A DNA stretch of 64,000 nucleotides from Lachnospiraceae bacterium (GTDB lineage Bacteria > Bacillota > Clostridia > Lachnospirales > Lachnospiraceae): the NCBI GenBank assembly GCA_021769135.1, contig JAETTM010000016.1, positions 1-64,000 on the forward strand, given 5' to 3'. The notes under the pieces were generated by a model. It ran no database searches, was not told the origin of the DNA, and worked only from the letters and a program-made list of their open reading frames with translations. Both the position numbers and the translations under genes were made by a program. This document shows, piece after piece, positions 9,875-20,900 of the stretch (position 1 is its first letter; the number at the start of each line of letters is the position of its first letter).

Positions 9875-10215
9875 ATTATCCCGCCTTTTGTTGTGATTGT
9901 TAGTTTACTAGAATTACTATATAAATAGTATATCACAACCATTGTGTAAAGTCTATTTAATTATCAAGGCGGTTTGTTGTGTCGTTTAATTTGATAACAT
10001 TTTATTGGATTTTTCTCAATTTTTCCCAAATAAATAACTGCAGGCATATTAGTTTTCATCGTTTTTTACATATAATATGTACTATTGTAGTGATAAAATC
10101 TATATGGTATAATAATTCTGCACAACTAATATTTGGCAAACGAGGGAAGGCTATTATTAGTGGGAAGGCAATCGCGCCGGCAAGCGTATGTTTGGCAGGG
10201 GGGAGACGAAGGAAA

Positions 10216-10953
10216 ATGTATTTCATAGCTGTTTGCGATGATGACGAGATAGAACTGGATAAGACCGAGAAGTATTTATCCGGCTGGCAGGAGAAGAACC
10301 AGGACTGCCAATTGCACATAGACCGTTTTACCAGTGCGGAAAAATTGCTTTATATGCTGAAAGAAAAGGAATATGATCCGGATTTGCTGTTCCTGGATAT
10401 TTATATGCCGGAAAAGTCAGGTATGGATTTGGCCAGGGAAGTGCGTGAAATGGGGAGTGAGGGAAAGATTGTTTTTCTGACTACGTCCAAGGAGCATGCG
10501 TTGGAAGCTTTCAGCGTGGATGCTGCCCAATATCTCATAAAGCCGATAAAAGAACAGGATTTGTTTCGCGTTTTGGATAGGATGTTTGCGGACAGGGAAG
10601 AAAAGAGGAAGGATTATCTGCTTTTGCGGATTGAGGGAAAGATTTGCAGGGTACTGTTAAGCGATATCGTATATTGCGAGGCACAGGGGAAGAATCAAAA
10701 GTTGTATCTGGAAGACAATGCGCCTCAGAAACTGCGGATGTCGATGACGGAAATTTACGGGATGCTTGCCGGGAGGCAGGAGTTTGCTAAAGTGGGGGTT
10801 TCCTATATTGTGAATTTGAACCATGTAGATAGCCTGAACGCCCAGGAAATATGCCTGGATACCGGGAAGAGCATTTATCTGCCCCGGGGGGCATACCAGC
10901 CTTTACGGGAGCAGTATTTTAAATATTATTGCGAAGAAGAGGAAATGGGATGA
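10216..10953 (+). CDS. LytTR-family response regulator
   Basis: MYFIAVCDDDEIELDKTEKYL...DLLFLDIYMPEKSG...; C-terminal LytTR-like domain IVYCEAQGKNQKLYL...FAKVGVSYIVNLNHVDSLNAQEICLDTGKSIYLPRG; internal ATG at 10216. Confidence 0.92.
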   Translation: MYFIAVCDDDEIELDKTEKYLSGWQEKNQDCQLHIDRFTSAEKLLYMLKEKEYDPDLLFLDIYMPEKSGMDLAREVREMGSEGKIVFLTTSKEHALEAFSVDAAQYLIKPIKEQDLFRVLDRMFADREEKRKDYLLLRIEGKICRVLLSDIVYCEAQGKNQKLYLEDNAPQKLRMSMTEIYGMLAGRQEFAKVGVSYIVNLNHVDSLNAQEICLDTGKSIYLPRGAYQPLREQYFKYYCEEEEMG

Positions 10954-12212
10954 GTATACCAGGAATTATATCAGTATATTTGCTTCATGCAGTTTCCATT
11001 GTGCTGTTGTGCCATTCCAGATACAGCAGACGGACGACAATCAAAATATGTGGCCTGATGGCAGCCGTTCAAATTGGGGTTGCCCTTTTGGCATATTTGT
11101 ATCTTCAGGGCAAAGTATGGGTATATGCGGTATTCCTTATTACTTTTGCAATCTTGATAGTTGAAGTCTTTTGGCTTTCTTCGGAGGGGTTGGCCAAGAC
11201 TTTATTTTTTTGTATGACCTATGTGCAGCTGTTTCTTGTAATAACCTATTTGGCCGGGATGCTGGGGAGCTGGCTGTTTGACAGCGATGTTAGGGCTACG
11301 GCATGCATCCGGGCAGTGCTGCATATGTCGCTGCTCGTTATCTATGCGCGGTGGCTGAGGGATAAATTTGAGGCAATCAGACGGGAAGTGACGGAAGGGT
11401 GGTGGCCCGTGTGCCTGCTTGCTGTTTTGTACACAATATATATCAGTACTGTCGTGATAAGGGCGCAGGCGGCGTATTTTCACGGGGTGGAGGTATTTCC
11501 TTTTTTCTCGCTGCTGGCGGCTATTCTGGCAGGATATTGGGTGATTTTTAACACCATTTATTATATGAGGAAAGCAGTGATAAACGGCAAAATAGAATTG
11601 CAGGAGAAGATACTTTTGCAGAAGCTGGAAATGATGGAAGAGGCGGAACGGGAATCAAGAAGAAACCACCATGATTTTCGGCATCATATGCTTAATATTG
11701 CGGAATATGCCAAAAACGGGAATACGGAGGAACTGTTGGTATATTTGGAAAAATATTGCACGGAGGTTGAGAATACGGAACCTCTGTTCCTGTGCGCCAA
11801 TTCCACCATCAACCATATACTGACAGTCTATGTCAGCCAGGCGAAAAAAATGGGCATCCGGGCGGTTTGCGATGTTGGGGTGAAAGAAGAAATTGGAATT
11901 AACGATGTGGACCTGGTGGCAATTTTAGGGAACCTGTTGGAAAATTCCGTACACGGTTGCCTGGAATCCGGGAAGGAAGAAATGTACATTTTCGTGCGCA
12001 TCCAGGCGAAAGCAAGGAAATTATCCATTCTGGTGGAAAATACATGCAGGGAAAATATCTGTTTCGAAAACGGAATGCCGAAAGCGATAGGCAGGAAAGG
12101 GATAGGCGTTTCGAGTATTGTAAAAAGTATAGAAAAATACGGCGGAGCGGTAGATTTCGAATGCAGGGATGGAAGGTTCATTTGCAGGGCGGTATTGTTA
12201 ATGCAATTTTAG
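10950..12212 (+). CDS. GHKL-domain sensor histidine kinase (AgrC-like)
   Basis: ATGA overlap with the preceding RR stop; multi-TM N-terminus; RRNHHDFRHHMLNI H-box; DVDLVAILGNLLENSVHGCLE N-box. Confidence 0.92.
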   Translation: MSIPGIISVYLLHAVSIVLLCHSRYSRRTTIKICGLMAAVQIGVALLAYLYLQGKVWVYAVFLITFAILIVEVFWLSSEGLAKTLFFCMTYVQLFLVITYLAGMLGSWLFDSDVRATACIRAVLHMSLLVIYARWLRDKFEAIRREVTEGWWPVCLLAVLYTIYISTVVIRAQAAYFHGVEVFPFFSLLAAILAGYWVIFNTIYYMRKAVINGKIELQEKILLQKLEMMEEAERESRRNHHDFRHHMLNIAEYAKNGNTEELLVYLEKYCTEVENTEPLFLCANSTINHILTVYVSQAKKMGIRAVCDVGVKEEIGINDVDLVAILGNLLENSVHGCLESGKEEMYIFVRIQAKARKLSILVENTCRENICFENGMPKAIGRKGIGVSSIVKSIEKYGGAVDFECRDGRFICRAVLLMQF

Positions 12213-12384
12213 GTCGATTCGTGACAACGTGCTCTTTTTGCGAATTATTGTTGTAAAATATATTATATAAGTTGGTAATTTTGCCTATATCAAGGCGATG
12301 GCCAGGGCAAAAAAATAGGAAAGCAAAGCATTCCCAAAAAAGTGCAATCCATTCCAAGATGCTTTTCAGAAAGCGATATTTTGC

Positions 12385-12390
12385 TATAAT
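12385..12390 (+). promoter_or_regulatory. -10 element (TATAAT) ahead of second GHKL kinase
   Basis: TTTTGCTATAATACGC directly upstream of the kinase ORF. Confidence 0.4.
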
Positions 12391-12468
12391 ACGCACAGGA
12401 TGAAATGCCGGAGAACGCTGGAAAATGTGCTAAAAATCTACAGACTGGGCAGGCCGGAGGAATGGAGA

Positions 12469-13794
12469 ATGCTGGGTGGCAGTTATTGGATATCGCTTCT
12501 GCGCAATGGAATAGGGGCAACATTGATGATGGCAGTTTTTTTGCTGTTGGATAGGCCCAGGTTTCCGATGAGGAAAACAGTTCTGCTTTATATTTTATTT
12601 GGGATAGGGATGTCGCTTGGTTTCAGTGCATGGTATGTGCTCGACCAGGAAAGCTTTGTGAGGTTTTCCGGTCTGGCTTGTATGCCTCCCATAGGGGTTT
12701 TCTGCGGGCTGCTTAGCGAAGATGGATTTTATTTATCCTTATATAAAATTTCCCTCAGCTTTTACATACTTTCCATTTGTGTGTTTTTGGGGGTAGATAT
12801 TTCCCGATGGCTGTTTGGCTGGAATATGTGGGCGGATATACTGATACGTTTTTTGCTGGCCGGATTGATTCTGGCATTCATTGCCAGGCGGTTCCGGAAG
12901 GTTTTTTTGGGAAGGGTGGAATTCTTGCGGGGGGAACTGGACTGGTTCAGCACGGTTACGCTCGTTTTGTCCGTAATTTTGGCATCTTTCGCGGCTTATT
13001 TGCCTGCGGACAGGAGTTTTTCATTTTATAGTATGTTGAGGATTTTCGCTGCCATGTTCATGGCGGGGATTATCCAATACCTTGTTTTTTATCTGTACTA
13101 CCACCTGGGGGTGGAGCATTGTTACCAGGCGGAGAAGCAGCTGTTGGAAATGAATGAGCAATTCCTTTACCGTCAGCTGGAACTGGAACGGAAATCCCGG
13201 GAGGAAGCGGCAAGAATCCGCCATGATGTGAGGCACCACTGCATGTTAATCAGGGAATATGTGAAGAACGGCGATATGGAAAGCCTGCTTTCTTACCTGG
13301 AGCAGTACAGGGAGGATGTGGAGAGCGCCAGGCCGGAGCGAATCTGTGCAAATAGAGCAGTGAACGGGATATTGGCCGCTTATGCAGGATATGCGGAAAA
13401 AGAAAAAATCCAGGTGACGATGAAAGTGGATGCGGCGGAGAATCTGGCCGTCAGGGATATCGATTTGGTGGCTATCCTGGCCAATATTTTTGAAAACGCA
13501 ATAAAAGGGTGTCTTAGTTCGGGGAAACCGGAGCAGAAGATACATATAGATATTTCCCAGAAGGGGCATAAAATAGTGATTCAGTGCAAAAATTCCTGTG
13601 CGCCGGATGTGCGCTTCCACAAAGGCCTGCCCAGGGCCGAAAAAGGGGATGGCGTAGGGGTATCCTGCATTATGCTGACGGCTTCCCGCTATGAGGGGGA
13701 GACTGATTTTTTGACAGAAAACGGAATGTTCGTCGTGCGGGTACTCTTGAATCAGGCGGTTTCGCTGGGGGCACGGAAAGAATCATGGAATTGA
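12469..13794 (+). CDS. GHKL-domain sensor histidine kinase (second)
   Basis: H-box RIRHDVRHHCMLIREY; N-box DIDLVAILANIFENAIKGCL. The ORF opens at 12400, but an ATG at 12469 preceded by GGAGGA fits the -10 at 12385 better. Confidence 0.88.
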   Translation: MLGGSYWISLLRNGIGATLMMAVFLLLDRPRFPMRKTVLLYILFGIGMSLGFSAWYVLDQESFVRFSGLACMPPIGVFCGLLSEDGFYLSLYKISLSFYILSICVFLGVDISRWLFGWNMWADILIRFLLAGLILAFIARRFRKVFLGRVEFLRGELDWFSTVTLVLSVILASFAAYLPADRSFSFYSMLRIFAAMFMAGIIQYLVFYLYYHLGVEHCYQAEKQLLEMNEQFLYRQLELERKSREEAARIRHDVRHHCMLIREYVKNGDMESLLSYLEQYREDVESARPERICANRAVNGILAAYAGYAEKEKIQVTMKVDAAENLAVRDIDLVAILANIFENAIKGCLSSGKPEQKIHIDISQKGHKIVIQCKNSCAPDVRFHKGLPRAEKGDGVGVSCIMLTASRYEGETDFLTENGMFVVRVLLNQAVSLGARKESWN

Positions 13795-13812
13795 CAAGAG
13801 GAGGCAGATATT

Positions 13813-14865
13813 ATGTTAAAAATAGAAGAAATTTTATCGAAGGCAGGGGAAGCGGGAGCCAGCGACGTACATCTTACAGTAGGGATTGCACCGCAGATGA
13901 GGGTAAACGGAAGCCTGGTTTCTATGCCTTATGATATATTATCCCCGGAGGATACCATGGAAGCGGCGGAAAAGGTAATGAGCCGGGAGCAGATGGAAGC
14001 TTTCAAAGAGCGGGGGGAATATGATATGTCCTTTACTATTGCCAATTTGGGCCGCTACAGGGTGAATGCGTTCCGGCAGCAGGGGGCGGTGGCGCTGGCT
14101 TTCCGTCTGGTGGCGACAAAGGTGCCTTCCCCGGAGGAATTGGGAGTGCCCGCATCGATTATTGACCTTTCCCAGAGGAAAAGGGGGCTGGTACTGGTCA
14201 CAGGGCCGACGGGAAGCGGGAAATCCACTACCCTTGCCGCGATAATCGATAGAGTGAACCAATGCAGGGATGCGCATATTATTACGCTGGAAGACCCCAT
14301 CGAGTATCTCCACCCCCATAAGATGTCCATGGTAAACCAGAGGGAAATAGGAATCGATACCCAAAGCTATGCCAATGCATTGCGGGCCGCCCTCAGGGAA
14401 GACCCGGACGTGATATTGGTAGGGGAGATGCGGGATTATGAAACCATCAGCGTGGCGGTCACAGCGGCGGAGACAGGGCATCTGGTATTGTCCACTTTAC
14501 ATACCATAGGGGCGGCCAGTACCGTGGACCGGGTTATCGATGTATTCCCGCCCCATCAGCAGCAGCAAATCCGCGTCCAGCTGTCCAATGTGCTGGAGGC
14601 GATAATCTCCCAGCAATTGATTCCAAGGGCGGACGGGAGAGGGAGAGTAGCGGCCTTCGAGGTATTGCACGCAAATACTGCGATACGGAATTTGATTCGG
14701 GAAGGAAAATCCCATCAGATAGCAAATATCATGCAGACAAACCGGAGAATGGGGATGATTACCATGGACGACGCTATTGTGCAGCTGGTGAGGGAAGGGA
14801 AAATCACCAGGCAGATGGCGGTGTCCTTTGCGCAGGAGCCGGATTCCATAGAAAGCAAGTTTTGA
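13813..14865 (+). CDS. pilT: Type IV pilus retraction ATPase PilT
   Basis: Walker A GPTGSGKSTT; AIRNLIREGKSHQIANIMQT PilT-type C-terminus; EDPIEYLH. Confidence 0.95.
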   Translation: MLKIEEILSKAGEAGASDVHLTVGIAPQMRVNGSLVSMPYDILSPEDTMEAAEKVMSREQMEAFKERGEYDMSFTIANLGRYRVNAFRQQGAVALAFRLVATKVPSPEELGVPASIIDLSQRKRGLVLVTGPTGSGKSTTLAAIIDRVNQCRDAHIITLEDPIEYLHPHKMSMVNQREIGIDTQSYANALRAALREDPDVILVGEMRDYETISVAVTAAETGHLVLSTLHTIGAASTVDRVIDVFPPHQQQQIRVQLSNVLEAIISQQLIPRADGRGRVAAFEVLHANTAIRNLIREGKSHQIANIMQTNRRMGMITMDDAIVQLVREGKITRQMAVSFAQEPDSIESKF

Positions 14866-14913
14866 GTGGATTTTTTGGAGAGAGTATATAAGCGGTAAAA
14901 AAGGGAGTAAAGT

Positions 14914-17900
14914 ATGAAGAAGTCGTTTGGTAAATTGGGGAAAAAAGGATTTACGCTGGTAGAGCTTACAGTGGTTCTCGTAATTATAGGGATACTTGCG
15001 GCTATCGGGATTCCTACCGCAATGCATTTTATCAAAAAAGCAGAATACCGCAAAAACGAAGAGAACGCGAAGACGGCTTATCTGGCGGCGGAGTCAACGC
15101 TTACCTGGTATCGTTCCTCCGGGAAGTGGGAGGCTTTCCGGGAGCAGGTGATGGCAAAGGGCGTATTAAATAATACGTTCCCGGCAGGGGATGAGAAGGA
15201 AGGGCGCATCTATGCGGTATCGGTGAACAACTGGGACAGCGCCGCATCCGCTTCCCATGAGCAGGCCATGAAGCTGCTGGACGGAGGAGTATACAGCGAA
15301 GACTTTTTTAACGCCGAGATTGTAATAGAATTGGATGTGGAATCAGGGCAGGTGTATTCTGCCTTTTATGGCACGCGCTGCAACAGCCTGACCTACAGTG
15401 AGACTACGGCTGACGGTGAGCGGTGCATCAGTGCGGCAGGAAACTGGAGGGAGCCGGATACTCGCAAGGAAGTGGTGCTGGGCTATTACTCCGTGGAAGA
15501 CGTAACCAATGTGGTGGAGTTAAAACAGGTACGCCTGAAGGTGACAACCATTAATCTGATAAACAGCGAAACGTTGTCTTTGAACTGGACCAGCAATTCC
15601 AGGAACGATAACCTGGATGTAAAATATTTGATTACCTTTTATCAGAAAGACGAAACAGGGGATAAGAAACTGTTTACCACAGAAGTGGAACTGAGCGAGC
15701 TGAGGGGCCAGCTGGAAACAGTGCCGGCGGCGGATGCAGGGGTCTCCACGAAAACGGGGATGGTAAGCCTGGAAGTAAAGGACCCCAACGCGGCGGATGC
15801 TTCATGGGGGAAATGGGATTTCCCGTTGACCTATCAGCAGACAGGCGGCTCCAGCGGCAGGTTTTCCCTGGTGCTGGACGGCATGATGACGGCGGAGCTG
15901 GCGGAAGTGGTGGAAGCGAACAAGGGAGATGGAATTTCCCCTTCGGAGGTGACGCGAAAAGCCAGCACAAGCATTACCAGGCTGGGGGCAGTAGTACCGG
16001 CCCTGAAATCGCCGCAGGATATTTATGCAGAAATATTGGTGCAGCCGGCTTACAGGGAGATTAAAGGGGAAGACGGCACAACCATCGCGATGAACATTAC
16101 CGAGTATAAACCCAGCAGCCCGGTGCGTTCCAATACGGAAAATACATTATTTGCCAAAGCGGGCATGAAGACCCAGACGGGGGAGGACGGGCTGGAAGCG
16201 GAAATCACCCGGTTCCGCCACCTTTCCAATATCCGTTATTATGACCCGAAGAAGACGGCGGTATTTACCCTGGCCAGCAGAAACCTGGACTGGACTTCCA
16301 CAGGGGTAGGGATGTACGGCATTTCCCAGAATGCGACAGGGGAAGGCGGCGTAGACCCCGACTATAGAAAAGTGAAGTGGAGCAGCGTAGCCACTGAGGA
16401 TAAAATTTTGGATTTCCCTTCCATTCCTTTGCTTGGGGAAAACCATAAACTGGAAGGAAAGAAGGGGATACAGGCCCAGCTGTCCAATCTGCATCTGGGC
16501 ACCAGCTCTATGCCTGACGATGAGCAGATAAGGAAATTATATGCTGGAGCCAGCAGCGATAAAGCAACCCATTATCTGGGATTGATTTGCGAAGCGGAAG
16601 GACAGATAGAGGAACTGACGCTGTTAGACCCGGTGCTGCGCCTTGTGGCAGGCAGTGACGGGGCGGGAAATACAGGCGGAGCAGATGGCGGCACGGGCAG
16701 CGGCGACGGAACAGGCAGTACAGGCGGCGATGGAACAGGCAGCGCGGGCGACGAAACAGCCAGAGTGGGTGAAACGGCAGCGGATATTCCGGAGGCGGCG
16801 GAGAACTTCGACGCTTTATATGGCGTGGGAATCCTTTGCGGCAGGAATCAGGGAAGCCTGAAGAATATCAATATTAAGACGACGGAGCGGGAACACCAGA
16901 CGGTGTTAGTGCGTTTAAAAGACAGGGAAGAAGAGATTTCGGAAACAACAGGAGAGACAAAGAAACCGGCTGGCATTGGCGGCCTGGTTGGCGTGCTTGC
17001 AGGGAAAAATGATGACGGTTCTTTGGAGGAACTGACGGATGCGGCCAGGATTACTTTGAGCGGCCTTACTACGGAAGGCAAGGTTACAGGATATCTGCCC
17101 AGCCCGGAAGGAAACTCCGGTGCGGGAAGCGCTAACCCTGGCACAGGTACGGAAAGCGCCAACCCCGGCGGCGCAGCGGGCATAACCGCAAAGTCCGTAG
17201 AGGAACGGGCCAAAGATTATACATATGGCATCGGCGGGATTTTTGGCTATGCCTGGATTGGGAAAGATGCTGCGAGCGGGAATAATGTACAGCTGGTAAA
17301 ATGCACGAACCATGGGGATGTGAACGGCAACCTTTTCACGGGAGGAATCGTGGGCTCGCTGAAGGGCGATTTTGCCACAGGAACTACGGATGTAGTCAGC
17401 ATCAAGGATAGCTTTAACGATGGGCTCGTGCTTTGCCTGGTGGACTATGAAGAAGAGGATAACAGGCTGGAAGGCCGTTATTTCGGCGGTATTCTGGGCT
17501 ATGGAGAAGGGGCGCAGATTAGCAACGGAGTCAATGCATCCCAATATCGGGAGGAATTTAACGATACGAAAAAGGATAAGCTGCTTCACGGGCATTACGT
17601 GGGCGGTATTATCGGCTATGGGAGCAACAGCCAGCTTTCCGGGTGCAGCACCCGGAAAGGAAGCTATGTCCTGGGTTCCCATTACGTAGGCGGCATTGCA
17701 GGAGGATTGTCCAATGACCTGGCAGAGGCAATTACAGGGGGAACAGGAACGGCGGGCATCCAGGTAACTACCAATGGGGGATATGTCATCGGCGACCGCT
17801 ATGTAGGCGGAATTGTGGGCAAAAATGACGGCTCGGAAACAACGACAATAGCGAACTGTATTAACAACGGCGTGGCTGCGGGCTATGACCGTTATATCGG

Positions 17901-20900
17901 CGGCATTGTAGGTTATAACGGAGCTCAAGGAGTTATTAGCGATTGTGCCAGCTATTTTTCCGATTACGGCGGTTTTGTATTCCAGGTAATCGTGGATAAA
18001 TGGAAAGCTACCGGAGACTGTGCCGGAGGCTTGGCAGGATACAATAATGGCAGCGTGGTGTTTAACGGGGAAAGCCAAAGCATCCAGGTGAAGTCCATTT
18101 CCAGCATTGTAGTAGGAAGAAACTACGTAGGCGGTATTATCGGCTTTAACGATAGAGACGGCGAGATGGATGTTTATTATACATTGATTGGCGGCCAGAT
18201 TCATGGATACGGCAATGGGGTGGGCGGCTGTATCGGTCTAAACGCTTCCAGTCAAATTCTGGAGGAGGAATTGACCATCCAGCCCACCAGCGTTGAAGGA
18301 AATTATTATGTGGGCGGCTGCATCGGGGCCAATGTAGTGGATATAGGGTCAGATACGGCAATGACTAAGGTCAAGGCGGATAACCGTCTGGGTGGTATTA
18401 CGGGAAATGCATTTACCGGCGGCCTCATCGGATATCAGAGGACCTATACGGACGCACAGTTGAAGGTTGAACTTAACAACGCCAATCCGGACTGGCTCAA
18501 TCAGGCGGGCGAAAGCGGCGCGGCTGGGAACGGTTCCTCCGGACAGGGGATTTTTGGGAAAGATGACAAACTGCTTTTGATTGCCTATATAGAGGGGATG
18601 GAAGAAGCAGCTCCCAATGGAGATAATACTTCCAATGGAGATACCGCTTCCCAAGGGAATGAGTCTGTAAAAGGAACGGCAGGAAAGCTGTTGCCTTTGC
18701 TGGACGGGAATAATGTGCCCACAAAAGTAATTGTTTCGGAAAACCAGAAAACTTTTACCATTGGAAACAGGACGAATAATAAAGATAGAGAGCAGGACGA
18801 ATATAACAATATTCCGGTTTATTCCGACCTTTATACGGGTGGGATTGTAGGATATTGCGAGAGGGAAAGCCGGATGCATATCGTAAACGCCAGGAACTCC
18901 GGCAATTTATCCAGAGGCTCCCTGGGAGAAGGCGTGTCCTTAAAGGCGTATCTGGAAAGCAAAGAATTGGATGCGGATATTAAGGAACTGGAAGGGGATG
19001 ACCTGAATCTGGCGATTTCCATCGGCGGCGGTATCATTGGCGCCAATCTGGAAAACCAGGTTATCGACCACTGCATCAATACGGGAACAATGAACGGCTT
19101 TATCGGGCTGGGCGGCATCGTAGGATTCAATGCGGGCGGCGTATTCAACTGTCAGCTTTCCGACAACTTCGGGAACCAGGGGCTGAATTATATAGGCGGT
19201 ATAGCGGGCCTGAACGTGCATGCGGGCGGGGCTAATGAAACGGCGGACGGCATCGGCAGTAAGACCAGCATTTATCTGGATGTAAAAGGCACTACATGGA
19301 ATGGCTTTGTATCCGGAACAATCGCACAGTGCAGCACCCAGGAGAACAGGAATGTTTCCGGCCGCAGCTATGTGGGCGGCATCGTAGGCTATAATCTGTC
19401 AGGGGCGGAAATGAAGTCCAATGAAAACAACGCCAATGTGGCAGGGGCTGGCAATTATGTGGGCGGCATGGCCGGAGCCAACAGCGGCAGCATCCTGGTG
19501 GCGGAAAACAGCAAGACTAATCCGGAGGAATATACCATTACCGGAAATAATGGGGAAGGAATCGGGGGTATTGTCGGGTGGAATAAAACAAGCGGCAGCA
19601 TTGATGTGGCAGGCAATGATGGTGCAGGCAATAAGGATGGGGAAATTGTTGCTGTGGGCGCCAATGTGAGCATCACCGGAAAGCAGAAGGTGGGCGGTAT
19701 TGTCGGCATCAATGAAGGGAAATTGGATGCTTCCCGAAATGAATTAGGAGAAGAAAGTTTTTTAGTATGTAAAGCCAAGACAGTGCATGCTGCCGATGGT
19801 TACGCAGGAGGCATTATCGGCGAAGCGAGAAGAAAGTCAGGAACAGCCGGGGATGGAAAAATAGCAAACGCAATCAACAAATCCATAAATGTTACCGCAG
19901 ACCGGGGGCCGGCAGGCGGCATCGTGGCGGTGAACCAGCAGGGATTCCAGCTGGAGAACTGTATAAATCTGGGGAATGTTAACAGCGATAATGGTTATGC
20001 GGGCGGTATCTCTGCCGAGAACTATGGCCTGATTGTAGAGTGCAAAGTAGGCGATGGAAGCAGGGAAGAAGTGGGAATAACCATTAGCAGCCGGGGAACG
20101 GATGCCATAGGGGCAATTTGTGCGGTGAACCATGGCATCGTTTGGAAAAGTGCGCCTGAAAAGTCGCGAAAAGATGAAAATGGTAATACAGTAGCCCTTT
20201 CTGGCACATCGAGGATAGTAGGCGGTATCGCCGGGCTGAATGCGGCCGGAGGAAAGATTGGGATAGTGCCGGTAGAAGGAGACACAAATAATGAAAAATA
20301 TGTGATGAATTATATGCCCGGCATAAATATAACAACCGCTGCGCTGACCGTAGGCGGGGTGGCCGGACAGAACCAGTCCGCAGTGCCCGGAGGAACGGAA
20401 ACAACGGAAGGCGGAGAACAGATAACAGTTGAGCCGAAACAGGCGGCAGTGATACAGAACGTGACGGCGGAAGGCATGGCCTTTAATGACTTCAATAATT
20501 ATCAGTATTTAGGCGGCATAGCTGGGGAAAACCAGAATGGCGCCCTGGTAGAAAACTGCATTTTTTCAAACGGGGAAATCGGGCAGAAAAACGGAACCGC
20601 AGCAGGGAACTGCTATGGCGGCGTGGCCGGAATCAATGATGGCAATCTGCAAAACTGCCGGATTGAAGGTATAACAATAGATGTACAGGGCATTTATACG
20701 GCCACAAGTACGAGTACGGCATCGGAAAAAGAAAATCTGGCTTCCCATATCGGCGGGATTGCCGGGAAGAATGAGGAAAACGGCGTTATTATGGGATGCC
20801 TTATCGCAATGGGCAAAGATGCGGACGGTAAATCCAAAGCTAACAGCATAACAGTGGCCAACGGCATGTCAGGCGGCGTGGCTGGGTATAACAAGAATAA

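Noticed and set aside
16915-18204. 429-aa antisense ORF opposite the giant pilin
   Set aside because: Shadow of the GLUG-repeat coding strand; no recognisable domain or start context.
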